Shown here in pieces: positions 1 through 6,395 of a DNA stretch of 20,114 nt. The DNA is from Planctomycetota bacterium (GTDB lineage: Bacteria; Planctomycetota; Phycisphaerae; WQYP01): positions 1-20,114 of the forward strand of contig JAKBAC010000045.1 of assembly GCA_021809365.1 (NCBI GenBank), written 5' to 3'. The translations under genes were made by a program, and so were the position numbers. Position 1 is the first letter of the stretch. Every line of letters begins with the position of its first letter. The notes under the pieces were generated by a model. The model saw nothing but the letters and a program-made list of their open reading frames with translations, was not told the DNA's origin and ran no database searches.

Positions 1-28
1 CACGGCCCCTTGGCCCCGGCCCATAGGG

Positions 29-128
29 TTGGCCTGAAACCGGCCATCTGCGGCGTCGCGTCGGCTCAAGGGGTTTACGAACCCGGTTCTCGCCGCCGAC
101 TCTTGGCATCTGGCCGGTTTGAGGCCAA
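29..128. repeat. Nested inverted repeat downstream of the sigma gene
   Basis: The arms at 29-50 and 107-128 are inverted copies of each other (18 of 22 positions pair; both contain the core AAACCGGCC or its complement). Inside them GTCGGC at 60-65 pairs with GCCGAC at 95-100, and GGGTT at 71-75 pairs with AACCC at 80-84 around a TACG loop. The whole can fold into one long interrupted stem. There is no T-tract, so it is not a standard intrinsic terminator. It lies just 3' of the sigma gene on the minus strand. It could be a palindromic intergenic repeat or a structured RNA 3' end. Confidence 0.5.
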
Positions 129-129
129 T

Positions 130-149
130 CCACCCGTAATTATGGGTGG
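130..149. repeat. Short hairpin 3' of the sigma gene
   Basis: CCACCC (130-135) and GGGTGG (144-149) form a perfect 6-bp stem around an 8-nt AT-rich loop. It lies 25 bases beyond the sigma stop codon on the minus strand. No T-run follows, so a role in termination or 3' end protection is only a guess. Confidence 0.35.
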
Positions 150-173
150 AACAGGGCACTAGGAGCCTCAAGA

Positions 174-641
174 TCAGTCCGCCCGCGTTTGTAGACCGGG
201 CGTGACATCACGCAGGGTCTCATGCAGCATGGCCCGGCCCCGAAACAGGCGCGAGCGCACGGTGCCCACTGGAATTCCCAGCACCACCGCCGCCTCCTCA
301 TAGCTCAAATCGGATACATCCACCAGCAGCACGGTCCAGCGGAATTCATCGCCCAAGGAATGCAGTGCATCAATGATGCGCTGGTCGGAAAAACTGTTGA
401 GCAGCGCATCGGCGTCCGCGGCGGATTGTGGATTGGCCGACGGCATTTCCGGTAATTCCGGGGCGGCGGGGTCTTCAATCAGATCACTGAGGCTGGTCTG
501 GGTACCGTGCCGGTTCCGGCTGCGCAGCGCATCGCGCCAGGTGTTCCGGAGAATGGTCAGCAGCCAGGCCCGCACGCCATGCTCCCGCAGTTCAAAGTTC
601 TCCAAGGATCGCCAGGCTTTCACCAGGGTCTCCTGCGCCAA
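174..641 (-). CDS. ECF-type RNA polymerase sigma factor (start uncertain)
   Basis: This is a sigma-70 family protein of the extracytoplasmic-function type, which directs RNA polymerase to a dedicated promoter set. From the TTG at 641 it is 155 residues. The end of region 2 is visible as DLAQETLVKAW, then RAWLLTILRNTWRD, then a long Pro/Ala/Ser linker (about 55-80). Region 4 follows with LSYEEAAVVLGIPVGTVRSR (about 112-131), the -35-binding helix-turn-helix. The TTG start would delete half of region 2. The same frame stays open to 755 and encodes residues that match the missing part of region 2 (LIWPERAHILRCALFLTH, then AEAEDLAQET), but it holds no ATG, GTG or TTG before the stop at 756-758. 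A GAGGA Shine-Dalgarno at 761-765 sits 8 nt before a GTT codon (750-752). The true product probably begins near there, or the start codon is lost. The putative anti-sigma gene lies upstream, separated by a toxin-antitoxin pair. Confidence 0.85.
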   Translation of the reverse strand: MAQETLVKAWRSLENFELREHGVRAWLLTILRNTWRDALRSRNRHGTQTSLSDLIEDPAAPELPEMPSANPQSAADADALLNSFSDQRIIDALHSLGDEFRWTVLLVDVSDLSYEEAAVVLGIPVGTVRSRLFRGRAMLHETLRDVTPGLQTRAD

Positions 642-763
642 ATCTTCCGCTTCAGCGGTTTTATGCGTTAAAAATAACGCGCAGCGTAAAATATGAGCCC
701 GTTCCGGCCAGATAAGATCATGGAACCTTTGATTGTGAATGTTGTGCTTAACGCTTTAATTCC

Positions 764-880
764 TCAACAAATCCTGTAGTCGACGAGCGCATCAACGATC
801 TCCATCGTGTTCTCGTAATAAACCTTATCGGCAAAAGCCTTCGGCATGTCTGCAAAGACCGATGCGGCTGTCGTAGACAT
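764..880 (-). CDS. Possible small ORF of 38 residues
   Basis: An ATG at 880 opens a 38-residue frame beginning MSTTAASVFADMPKAF and ending VDYRIC. I do not recognise it. Codon use looks plausible, but the Shine-Dalgarno is weak. Its TGA stop (764-766) lies inside the TTGAGGA that serves as the likely ribosome site of the sigma factor, an arrangement that would allow translational coupling. It could equally be a decayed remnant of a longer gene. Confidence 0.25.
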   Translation of the reverse strand: MSTTAASVFADMPKAFADKVYYENTMEIVDALVDYRIC

Positions 881-970
881 AAGAGGTTTTTTCCCCGTTG
901 ATGCAAGTTGATGAAATCCTTACGTCTATCCTTTTTGATTGTGCGCATGAGAACGTTATTGTCAACATCG

Positions 971-994
971 GTCGAAAAGTCAGTCGAAAAGTCA
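971..994. repeat. Two-copy 12-bp tandem repeat
   Basis: The unit GTCGAAAAGTCA is present twice head to tail without mismatch (971-982 and 983-994). It lies in the gap between the small ORF and the first VapC-like toxin. Only two copies exist, so it may be a slippage duplication. Confidence 0.5.
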
Positions 995-1048
995 ATCTGC
1001 CGGCGCGGGGCCTGGTAAATGCGGTTGCGATAAACTCCCAAGCAAATG

Positions 1049-1441
1049 TCACCAGATCGTACGAACAGCCTTCGATCGGCGAATAGCTAAATCTGCCGTA
1101 ATCAAGGCCATACCCTCAGCCCACGCCGTGGCTCCAATAATGCGATCGGCCGGATCCTTTGGATAAGCCGCTGGAAGCCGCGATGATAACGCGCACGCGC
1201 GGCCGCTTATCGGCAAGACGACAAATCGCATCTCAACCTCCCGCAGAAATGACTCGAGGCTGATTTCAAGCTCAATTCGTCCCTTGTTTACCAGCGTCGT
1301 AAGTTCCAGCAGGCTGATGTCCGAAACTGCCAGCCCATCCCCACCGGCTCTGGCTTCGTCAATTGCCGCCACAGCCTTGCCCGACAGCTCGCCGGGTGCC
1401 AATGCCAACCAGACCACGATGTGCGTATCAACGAGAATCAC
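1049..1441 (-). CDS. vapC: PIN-domain toxin, VapC-like (first TA pair)
   Basis: This 130-residue PIN-domain ribonuclease is the toxin of a type II toxin-antitoxin pair. The acidic residues expected to bind metal are visible: D5 in LVDTH, E46 in SLLELTTL, D99 in DPADRIIGATA and D117 in LITADLAIR, so it looks catalytically intact. I chose the GTG at 1441 because it overlaps the antitoxin stop as GTGA (4-bp overlap), the usual coupling in this family, and because it puts the first Asp at position 5. A longer frame starting at 1456 is possible. Targets of VapC enzymes are usually tRNA or rRNA; the target here is unknown. Confidence 0.85.
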   Translation of the reverse strand: MILVDTHIVVWLALAPGELSGKAVAAIDEARAGGDGLAVSDISLLELTTLVNKGRIELEISLESFLREVEMRFVVLPISGRACALSSRLPAAYPKDPADRIIGATAWAEGMALITADLAIRRSKAVRTIW

Positions 1442-1671
1442 TTCAGCGCGCCCCATTCTTCAGCCGACAGCGCCGGAGCAACGATCTCGCCTGGGATGGT
1501 ACCCTTGCCGCGGAGAAAATGATAAATCCCGTCAGCTTCCTTCCCGGCTGGAACCAGTTTTGCGACAACCTTGCCGCGCTTCGTGATGACGACCGTTTCC
1601 CGCCGGGCCTGAACCACATCCATCACCGAAAGACATTTCGCCTTGAACATTCCCGCCGACATTGTCTTCAT
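1438..1671 (-). CDS. Phd/YefM-type antitoxin (first TA pair)
   Basis: This 77-residue protein starts at the ATG at 1671, which has GGAG six bases upstream. It begins MKTMSAGMFKAKCLSVMDVV, followed by RRETVVITKRGKVVAKLVP, the dimerising DNA-binding fold of Phd/YefM antitoxins. The C-terminal part (YHFLRGKGTIPGEI and on) should wrap the PIN toxin, whose gene overlaps this one by 4 bp. Antitoxins of this type normally repress their own promoter. A promoter with an overlapping repeated site lies just upstream. Longer starts at 1722 and 1689 exist but would overlap the promoter. Confidence 0.85.
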   Translation of the reverse strand: MKTMSAGMFKAKCLSVMDVVQARRETVVITKRGKVVAKLVPAGKEADGIYHFLRGKGTIPGEIVAPALSAEEWGALK

Positions 1672-1684
1672 GGTTTTCTCCTTT

Positions 1685-1722
1685 ACCATGATCATTGTAC
1701 CATGGTCATATTGTGTCGGCAA
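1685..1722 (-). promoter_or_regulatory. Promoter and operator-like repeat of the first TA pair
   Basis: On the minus strand a -35 TTGCCG (1717-1722) and a -10 TACAAT (1694-1699) are separated by 17 bp. Two near-identical 11-mers, ACCATGATCAT (1685-1695) and ACCATGGTCAT (1699-1709), overlap the -10 and are each partly palindromic. This is the expected place for antitoxin binding and autorepression. The start codon is at 1671. Confidence 0.55.
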
Positions 1723-1796
1723 TCAATGATTTCAATGATTTCGAATTATCGTCACCCGTCACCGGGGAAGAAACAGGGGATTAATTGGACGTAGCA

Positions 1797-1814
1797 GGCA
1801 CGGTCCCTCGTGCC
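1797..1814. repeat. REP-like palindrome 3' of the anti-sigma gene
   Basis: GGCACG (1797-1802) and CGTGCC (1809-1814) form a perfect 6-bp stem around GTCCCT, preceded by ACGTAGCA. Short palindromes of this look are common as dispersed intergenic repeats in some genomes. Whether it recurs elsewhere in this genome cannot be seen here. Position between the anti-sigma stop and the TA promoter also allows a 3' hairpin role. Confidence 0.4.
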
Positions 1815-1902
1815 GTCGAGCGTATGCAATTTCAGGCACCGAAAGCAGCCCACGGCGTCAGGGATGATGCCAGCTACTCTTTTCCTAAAGTTGCAAGCAC
1901 GG

Positions 1903-2550
1903 TCAGGTCCCATTGGCTGCGCGATCCAGATACCCCGCCAACGTTGCGGGCGTTTGAGTTCCCATGGCACAAAACCATTTGCCACCCGCGCGGCGCATGA
2001 CCATGTTGACATTGCCTGAATGCATCACGGTGTATGTATGACCATGGAAATGAGGGGTCACTACGGCCATCATCGGTCTTTTTACGCGCGCGGCATCGGC
2101 CATCACCATCACCACCGGTTGACCGGAGTGGGTGTTAATCCGTATGCAGGTAAGGTTCAGATGGTCCACCATCTGGCGGCAGCACATCCCATTTTCACCA
2201 GGCTTGAGTTGGCAAAATGCCGGCATGTTCATGGTGCCGGGAAGAGGTTGGTTGGTTGCGGTCAGGCGCGAATATACCCCGGCCAAATCCGCCGCTGAAA
2301 TCTGCGGCGTGGCGGAAGATACGAGCACGATCATTACAATGATCGCCGCCGCGACACCGGTCAGCGGTGTCGCCCACCACAACCACAGGCGCGGTCGATG
2401 CCTGGTCCCCGGCCGGCACTCGATTCGCCGCCGCAACGCCGCATCCAGACCACTGGTATCCACGGGCATCGTCGCCAAGCGTGCTACGCGACGGGATACA
2501 GCTCGCTGAATCTCATCTCCATCGCCAAGTTTGTCAGGCATGTTCGTCAT
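1903..2550 (-). CDS. Putative membrane anti-sigma factor / sensor
   Basis: This 215-residue protein has a charged cytoplasmic N-terminus (1-55), one membrane helix (about 57-78, LWLWWATPLTGVAAAIIVMI) and a roughly 135-residue periplasmic part. That topology and its position upstream of an ECF sigma gene suggest an anti-sigma factor. I see no ZAS-type zinc motif, so the call rests on topology and context. The outer part is unusually rich in possible metal or redox ligands: Cys 113, 123, 124, 135 and 194, six His between 130 and 177 including HFHGHTYTVMH, and many Met. This hints at sensing copper or another thiophilic metal, or thiol stress. The ATG at 2550 has AGGTG nearby. A promoter and a 5'-terminal hairpin lie upstream. 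Confidence 0.55.
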   Translation of the reverse strand: MTNMPDKLGDGDEIQRAVSRRVARLATMPVDTSGLDAALRRRIECRPGTRHRPRLWLWWATPLTGVAAAIIVMIVLVSSATPQISAADLAGVYSRLTATNQPLPGTMNMPAFCQLKPGENGMCCRQMVDHLNLTCIRINTHSGQPVVMVMADAARVKRPMMAVVTPHFHGHTYTVMHSGNVNMVMRRAGGKWFCAMGTQTPATLAGYLDRAANGT

Positions 2551-2573
2551 AATTACACCTGCGATTGTCTACC

Positions 2574-2614
2574 GGCGGCCCTACTGCATTCGCAATGCAA
2601 TAGGGCCTGCCGCC
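2574..2614 (-). other. Long hairpin in the anti-sigma 5' leader
   Basis: GGCGGC and CCTACTGCATT (2574-2590) pair with AATGCA, ATAGG and GCCGCC (2594-2614) around a CGC loop, with a small bulge. On the minus strand the predicted transcript from the -10 at 2620-2625 would begin at or next to the first base of this stem. It has no T-tract. It may protect the mRNA 5' end or affect translation. Confidence 0.5.
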
Positions 2615-2619
2615 GAACA

Positions 2620-2654
2620 ATTATACAAACGCTCATCGTTGGTAAAAAGTTCCC
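2620..2654 (-). promoter_or_regulatory. Candidate promoter of the anti-sigma gene, ECF-like
   Basis: On the minus strand GGGAAC (2649-2654) is followed 17 bp later by CGTTTG (2626-2631), and directly by TATAAT (2620-2625). GGAAC plus a CGT-type -10 resembles promoters of many ECF sigma factors, so autoregulation by the nearby sigma is possible. The perfect TATAAT could also serve the housekeeping sigma. Confidence 0.45.
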
Positions 2655-2803
2655 GGACCGGCAATCATGAATCGGGGTGGGGCAATTTTTCCAAGCACCG
2701 GCGGCGTTTGGGCGCAAAACGCACGGTGCGGGCACATGCGGCAAAAATCGAATGGCGCATAGACCACCATTAAAGATCTCGCCGGTTCGACCGGGGCTGT
2801 GGG

Positions 2804-4747
2804 TTACCGCGGCGGCGGGTTTGCTTCCGCGTGCGTCTGCAAGGCCGCAACGGCTGCCATGATTCGGTGGGTTACCTGTTCGAGTACCGCGTGGTCTTTG
2901 CGATGGTCTGCCAGGCCGGGGAACGTCAGCGGGGCACCATAGTACACGACCACCCGCGATGGGCGCAATAAATCCGCTTTCAGGCTTTGATGCGGGTTGG
3001 TCCCCGCGACATACGCCGGGATAACCGGGGCACCGGTGGCCAGCGCGAGCATGGCCGCGCCATGGCGGCATTGTCCGGGGCTGCGGGCATCATGGATTTC
3101 TCCTTCCGGGAATATCCCGATGACATGGCCATGACTTAACGCACGCATGGCCGCCCGCACGCTTCCCGGATCGGGGGCCTTACGATCCACCGGGATGCAC
3201 TTCATGGCGGCAAACAAGTATTTCAGCAACGGAATCTGATAATATTCCCGGGCCATCATATAGCGCACGATGCGCCTGCGGCTGCCGATCCCCACCGCCA
3301 GCGGATCCAGCGCGCTGCCATGATGCGATACAACAATGGCCGGGCCGCTCGTGGGAATCCGGCAGGCATTGCCCCGCCGCCAGTGATGCCATCCTTCCAT
3401 GTAAACGGCGACAATTCGCCGCGCGACCGCGGATGCCATCGGCAGTGGTTGTCGGCGGTAATATATGAACAGCAATCCGGATCCCAGAACGGCAATCACC
3501 GCCCCGGTGCCGATGATAATATTCATGATGTATGCGTCCACATTGTGCCACATTGCAATAGGCAACGTGGGCACCAGCAGACCGAAGGTGGTAATCATAT
3601 CGCGTGCGCCCATGACCCGGCCCCGAATGTAGTCCGGCACCACGCGCTGCAGCAGGGTATCAACCGTGATGAACATGATCGCGCCGAACATGGCCGCCAC
3701 GGTCAGCCAGACGAGAAATGTTTCCCAGTGTGCGGCCCATGCGGCCATCAGCAGACCAAAACCAATGGCCACCGTGGACCAGCCAATGCCGATCTCTTTG
3801 GGAATGCCGTTGCGCGCTTTGCTGACCAGAGCCGCCCCCACGATCATTCCGATTCCCGCGACGCCGAGAAAATAAGCGAAATCACTGTTGGATAATCCGA
3901 ATCGCGCGGTGACGATGGCGGGCATACAATTAAGAATCACCGCACTGGCGGTGGTAAATGCCAATTCCAGCAATATCGCCTGCAGCGGGTGTTTGTGGAC
4001 TTTGAGATACCCCAGGGCGATTTTCAGTTCTGTGCGAAGACCGTTGCGTTTGGCGCCGCGTACCGGTTCGGGCCGATCCATTCCCCGCCGCATCCGCATG
4101 GAGAATACGGCAAAGGCGGATAGGCAGTAAGTAGCCGCATCGACATACATGGCGATATCAAGTCCGAACTTCAGCAGCAGGCCGCCGAGAATAAATCCCA
4201 AAAGCGTGGAAATGGTACCCGCGACGGAAAGAAAGGAATTCGCCTGCAGCAACTCTTTGGGATGCACCAGATTGGGCACAATGGCGGCCCGGGCCGGGGA
4301 AAATATTTCACCGAAGCTCGAAAGAATGATCTCCGAACCGAACAGCAGTATCAACAGGGTTCCGGTGGACATTGTGCTGTTATAGGCGGCCACCAGCAGA
4401 ACCGTTCGCGCGATAATGACAATGACGCTGCGCACCAGGTCGCAGGAGATCATCACCCACCGGCGCGGCAGCCAATCCGAGATGGCGCCGCCCAAAGGAG
4501 CCAGCAGCAAAAACGGCAGAAACATCGCCAGATTCAACTGCGCCGCGTGCTGGGCGGACTCCACATTCCGTTTGAGTACCACGTAGCACAGCAGTTGCAG
4601 CATGACCAGAAAATGCACGCGATCGCCGACGACGGATACGACATACCCGCTCATCAGAAGAAAAAAATTGCGATTGCGCAGCAGGGGCGGAAATTCCCGC
4701 AATAACGGTGTATCCGCCGGTTCCAGTTGCCTAGTGCTTTGCGACAT
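2804..4747 (-). CDS. MFS transporter fused to PlsC-type acyltransferase (LplT/Aas-like)
   Basis: This 647-residue fusion combines two functions. Residues 1 to about 430 are an MFS permease with about 12 membrane helices, of the LplT lysophospholipid-flippase type. From about 445 a PlsC/acylglycerophosphate acyltransferase domain follows, with the catalytic HxxxxD motif (HGSALD, 476-481) and the substrate motif FPEGE (546-550). In Enterobacteria LplT and Aas import lysophospholipid and re-acylate it at the inner membrane. Here no AMP-ligase domain follows, so the acyl donor would have to come from elsewhere (acyl-CoA or acyl-ACP). The ATG at 4747 is chosen over 4792 because GGAGAGG lies just before it. 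The gene stands alone between the anti-sigma gene and the MITE. A flippase specificity is inferred from the fusion. Confidence 0.85.
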   Translation of the reverse strand: MSQSTRQLEPADTPLLREFPPLLRNRNFFLLMSGYVVSVVGDRVHFLVMLQLLCYVVLKRNVESAQHAAQLNLAMFLPFLLLAPLGGAISDWLPRRWVMISCDLVRSVIVIIARTVLLVAAYNSTMSTGTLLILLFGSEIILSSFGEIFSPARAAIVPNLVHPKELLQANSFLSVAGTISTLLGFILGGLLLKFGLDIAMYVDAATYCLSAFAVFSMRMRRGMDRPEPVRGAKRNGLRTELKIALGYLKVHKHPLQAILLELAFTTASAVILNCMPAIVTARFGLSNSDFAYFLGVAGIGMIVGAALVSKARNGIPKEIGIGWSTVAIGFGLLMAAWAAHWETFLVWLTVAAMFGAIMFITVDTLLQRVVPDYIRGRVMGARDMITTFGLLVPTLPIAMWHNVDAYIMNIIIGTGAVIAVLGSGLLFIYYRRQPLPMASAVARRIVAVYMEGWHHWRRGNACRIPTSGPAIVVSHHGSALDPLAVGIGSRRRIVRYMMAREYYQIPLLKYLFAAMKCIPVDRKAPDPGSVRAAMRALSHGHVIGIFPEGEIHDARSPGQCRHGAAMLALATGAPVIPAYVAGTNPHQSLKADLLRPSRVVVYYGAPLTFPGLADHRKDHAVLEQVTHRIMAAVAALQTHAEANPPPR

Positions 4748-4854
4748 TACCTCTCCGCGTACTGGCCGGGAAACGTCCCCGGCAAATTTCACGAATGGTG
4801 ATTGTGAACGCGACCGCCCATTGATGCAAGGCGCTTCGCAAGAGTGACAGAGGT

Positions 4855-5051
4855 TGGCCGAGGGGTGCGTAGCACTTTATGCGGGTTTGGTTTATTGCGC
4901 CGCAAACACGATACCCCGGAGCACCGTCATGGTAATGCGGTGCCGCTGGTCCGCGCGGGGGCTGACGGCACCGGGTTATCACCACGGTGCTCGGGGAAAA
5001 GACTATTGCGTTATCCGTAGCTTGCATAAAGTGTCACGCACCCCTGGCCGA
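4855..5051. mobile_element. MITE-like element with TIRs and target duplication
   Basis: The element spans 4862-5044 (183 bp). Its terminal inverted repeats are 21 bp each (4862-4882 and 5024-5044), matching at 19 positions; they begin GGGGTGCGT and end CACTTTATGC. Directly outside, TGGCCGA occurs on both sides (4855-4861 and 5045-5051), a 7-bp target duplication. There is no room for a transposase, so it would be mobilised in trans. A smaller palindromic repeat (4914-4996) sits inside. It occupies the gap upstream of the MFS-PlsC gene and downstream of the efflux operon. No gene is seen elsewhere in this gap (4748-5278). Confidence 0.75.
4914..4996 (+). repeat. Palindromic repeat, copy 1 (inside the MITE)
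   Basis: This roughly 83-bp unit has ends CCCCGGAGCACCGT and ACGGTGCTCGGGG, with inner arms GGTGCCG and CGGCACC. A second copy occurs in the opposite orientation at 10456-10537. The shared flanks are GAGCACCGTCATGG, AATGCGGTGCCG and CGGCACCGGGTTATCACC. The central loop differs between copies, as expected for a structure kept by pairing or for a mobile palindrome. Confidence 0.7.
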
Positions 5052-5121
5052 GGATGGCGACGGCAATCGCTTGTTTCTCATCTCGGGCACCGGTAAGTTA
5101 TGTTGCATGAAACAAGAATTG

Positions 5122-5150
5122 TTGCGAGACATTGATCATCAATGTTGCAA
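5122..5150. repeat. Palindrome 3' of the efflux operon
   Basis: ACATTGA (5129-5135) and TCAATGT (5139-5145) form a 7-bp stem around TCA. Outer TTGC (5122-5125) and GCAA (5147-5150) can extend it. It lies about 130 bp beyond the last permease stop. There is no T-run. It could be an operator-like site or a 3' hairpin. Confidence 0.35.
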
Positions 5151-5278
5151 GCCGCCACCGTAGAATTCAGTCGTTCTTTGTGTCTCACATCACTTCCGGG
5201 TTAACCGCAAAGCAGCGCAAGAACGCAGGCGCGACGGCTGGCCGCAGGCGTGTGTCCAACGGCGGGGGTGGGGGCGTG

Positions 5279-6394
5279 TCAGTGTATTCGCCGGAACAGC
5301 CGGGAGGCTGTCAGAAGTGTGACTGCCGCGATGATGGCCATGGGAATCAATTCGGGTAGGAGTTGGTGAACATTGGCTCCCTGCAGGAATGCTTCGCGCA
5401 TGGCCTGGACATCGTATCGCAGCGGGTTGAGCAGTGTAATATCCTGCACGGCTTTGGGCATGTTGGAAACCGGCGTGGCCAGACCGGATAACAGGGCGCA
5501 CGGCATGACCAGCACAAACGTGCCCAAGAGCGCCTGCTGCATGGTGGAGGATATGGAAGACACCAGCAGTCCCAGGCCCGCGGCGGCATTGATAAAAATG
5601 ATAAACGACACAATCAGCGCCGGCGCGGTGCCATAATAGGGTACCGCGAACCAATATCGCACGATAAAAAAAATGGCCGCCGATTGCCCCAGGCCCACGA
5701 GTATCGGTGGAATGGCCTTGCCGGCCATGATTTCCAGCGGTGTAAATGGCGTGACCAGCAGTTGATCAAAGGTTCCCTGTTCGCGTTCCCGCGCGACGGA
5801 CATGGCGGTAAGAATCATCACCGCCAGCATGGTTATTAACCCGATCATCGCGGGCACAATCTGCCAGCGCGACAGCAAATCCGGATTGAACCAGGAGCGA
5901 ATCCGCAACACTGCGGGCGGCGAGGTGCCGGTGGAATGCGTTTGCAAAAAATCCGTATTGAATTGATCCACGATTTCCGTCAGATATCCGATGGCCAATC
6001 CCGCGGTGTTGGAATTGCGTCCATCGGCGATGACCTGCAATTGGGCGGTTCGCCCGGTTAGAATATCGCGCTGAAAATGCCGCGGAATCTGGAGAATCAA
6101 CAACGTCCGGCGGGAATCCAGCAATGGGCGGGCCTGCCGGATATTTCCCACGTCGGCCACGCGCGTAAAAATGCCTGAACCGTCCAGCCGGCCCAGGAAT
6201 CGTACCGATTCACTGGAGTGGCTTTGATTCACCAGTACGTAGGGTACGTGGTTAAGATCAAATGTGCCGGCATATCCGAAAACAATCATCTGCAGGATCG
6301 GCGGGCCCAACACGACAAACCGGCTGCGCGGGTCTTTCAATATCGCGATGAGTTCCTTGCGGATCAGCGCCAGAATGCGAAAGAAACTATTCAT
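5279..6394 (-). CDS. ABC-2 type permease (YbhR/YbhS-like), second of pair
   Basis: This 371-residue inner-membrane permease belongs to an ABC exporter. It shows the ABC-2 layout: a cytoplasmic start (RKELIAILKDPRSRF), a first helix near residue 30, a large outer domain (about 45-180), then five more helices from about 183. The conserved segment VAREREQGTFDQLLVTPFTP follows helix 2. It should pair with the permease encoded just upstream; only one base separates the stop of that gene (TGA) from this ATG. It is the last gene of the operon. Confidence 0.9.
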   Translation of the reverse strand: MNSFFRILALIRKELIAILKDPRSRFVVLGPPILQMIVFGYAGTFDLNHVPYVLVNQSHSSESVRFLGRLDGSGIFTRVADVGNIRQARPLLDSRRTLLILQIPRHFQRDILTGRTAQLQVIADGRNSNTAGLAIGYLTEIVDQFNTDFLQTHSTGTSPPAVLRIRSWFNPDLLSRWQIVPAMIGLITMLAVMILTAMSVAREREQGTFDQLLVTPFTPLEIMAGKAIPPILVGLGQSAAIFFIVRYWFAVPYYGTAPALIVSFIIFINAAAGLGLLVSSISSTMQQALLGTFVLVMPCALLSGLATPVSNMPKAVQDITLLNPLRYDVQAMREAFLQGANVHQLLPELIPMAIIAAVTLLTASRLFRRIH

Positions 6395-6395
6395 C

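Noticed and set aside
660..721. Possible -1 frameshift at the T5 run linking an ATG at 721 to the sigma frame
   Set aside because: The sigma frame itself carries the region 2 homology upstream of the T-run, so no frameshift is needed. The run is not a canonical slippery heptamer.
971..994. Tandem repeat considered as the start of a CRISPR array or iteron
   Set aside because: Only two 12-bp copies with no spacer, and no cas or replication genes nearby.
2782..2794. CCGGT/ACCGG hairpin as terminator of the MFS-PlsC gene
   Set aside because: The stem is only 5 bp and the following T content on the minus strand is weak, so I cannot support a terminator.
3320..3895. 191-codon plus-strand frame opposite the MFS-PlsC gene
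   Set aside because: It has low-complexity His/Asn/Asp-rich composition and is fully covered by the fusion gene, so I treat it as a shadow.
4731..5027. Open frame across the MITE on the minus strand
   Set aside because: It runs through palindromic, non-coding element sequence, and part of its translation is also found in a shadow frame at the second palindrome copy, as expected from the DNA repeat alone.
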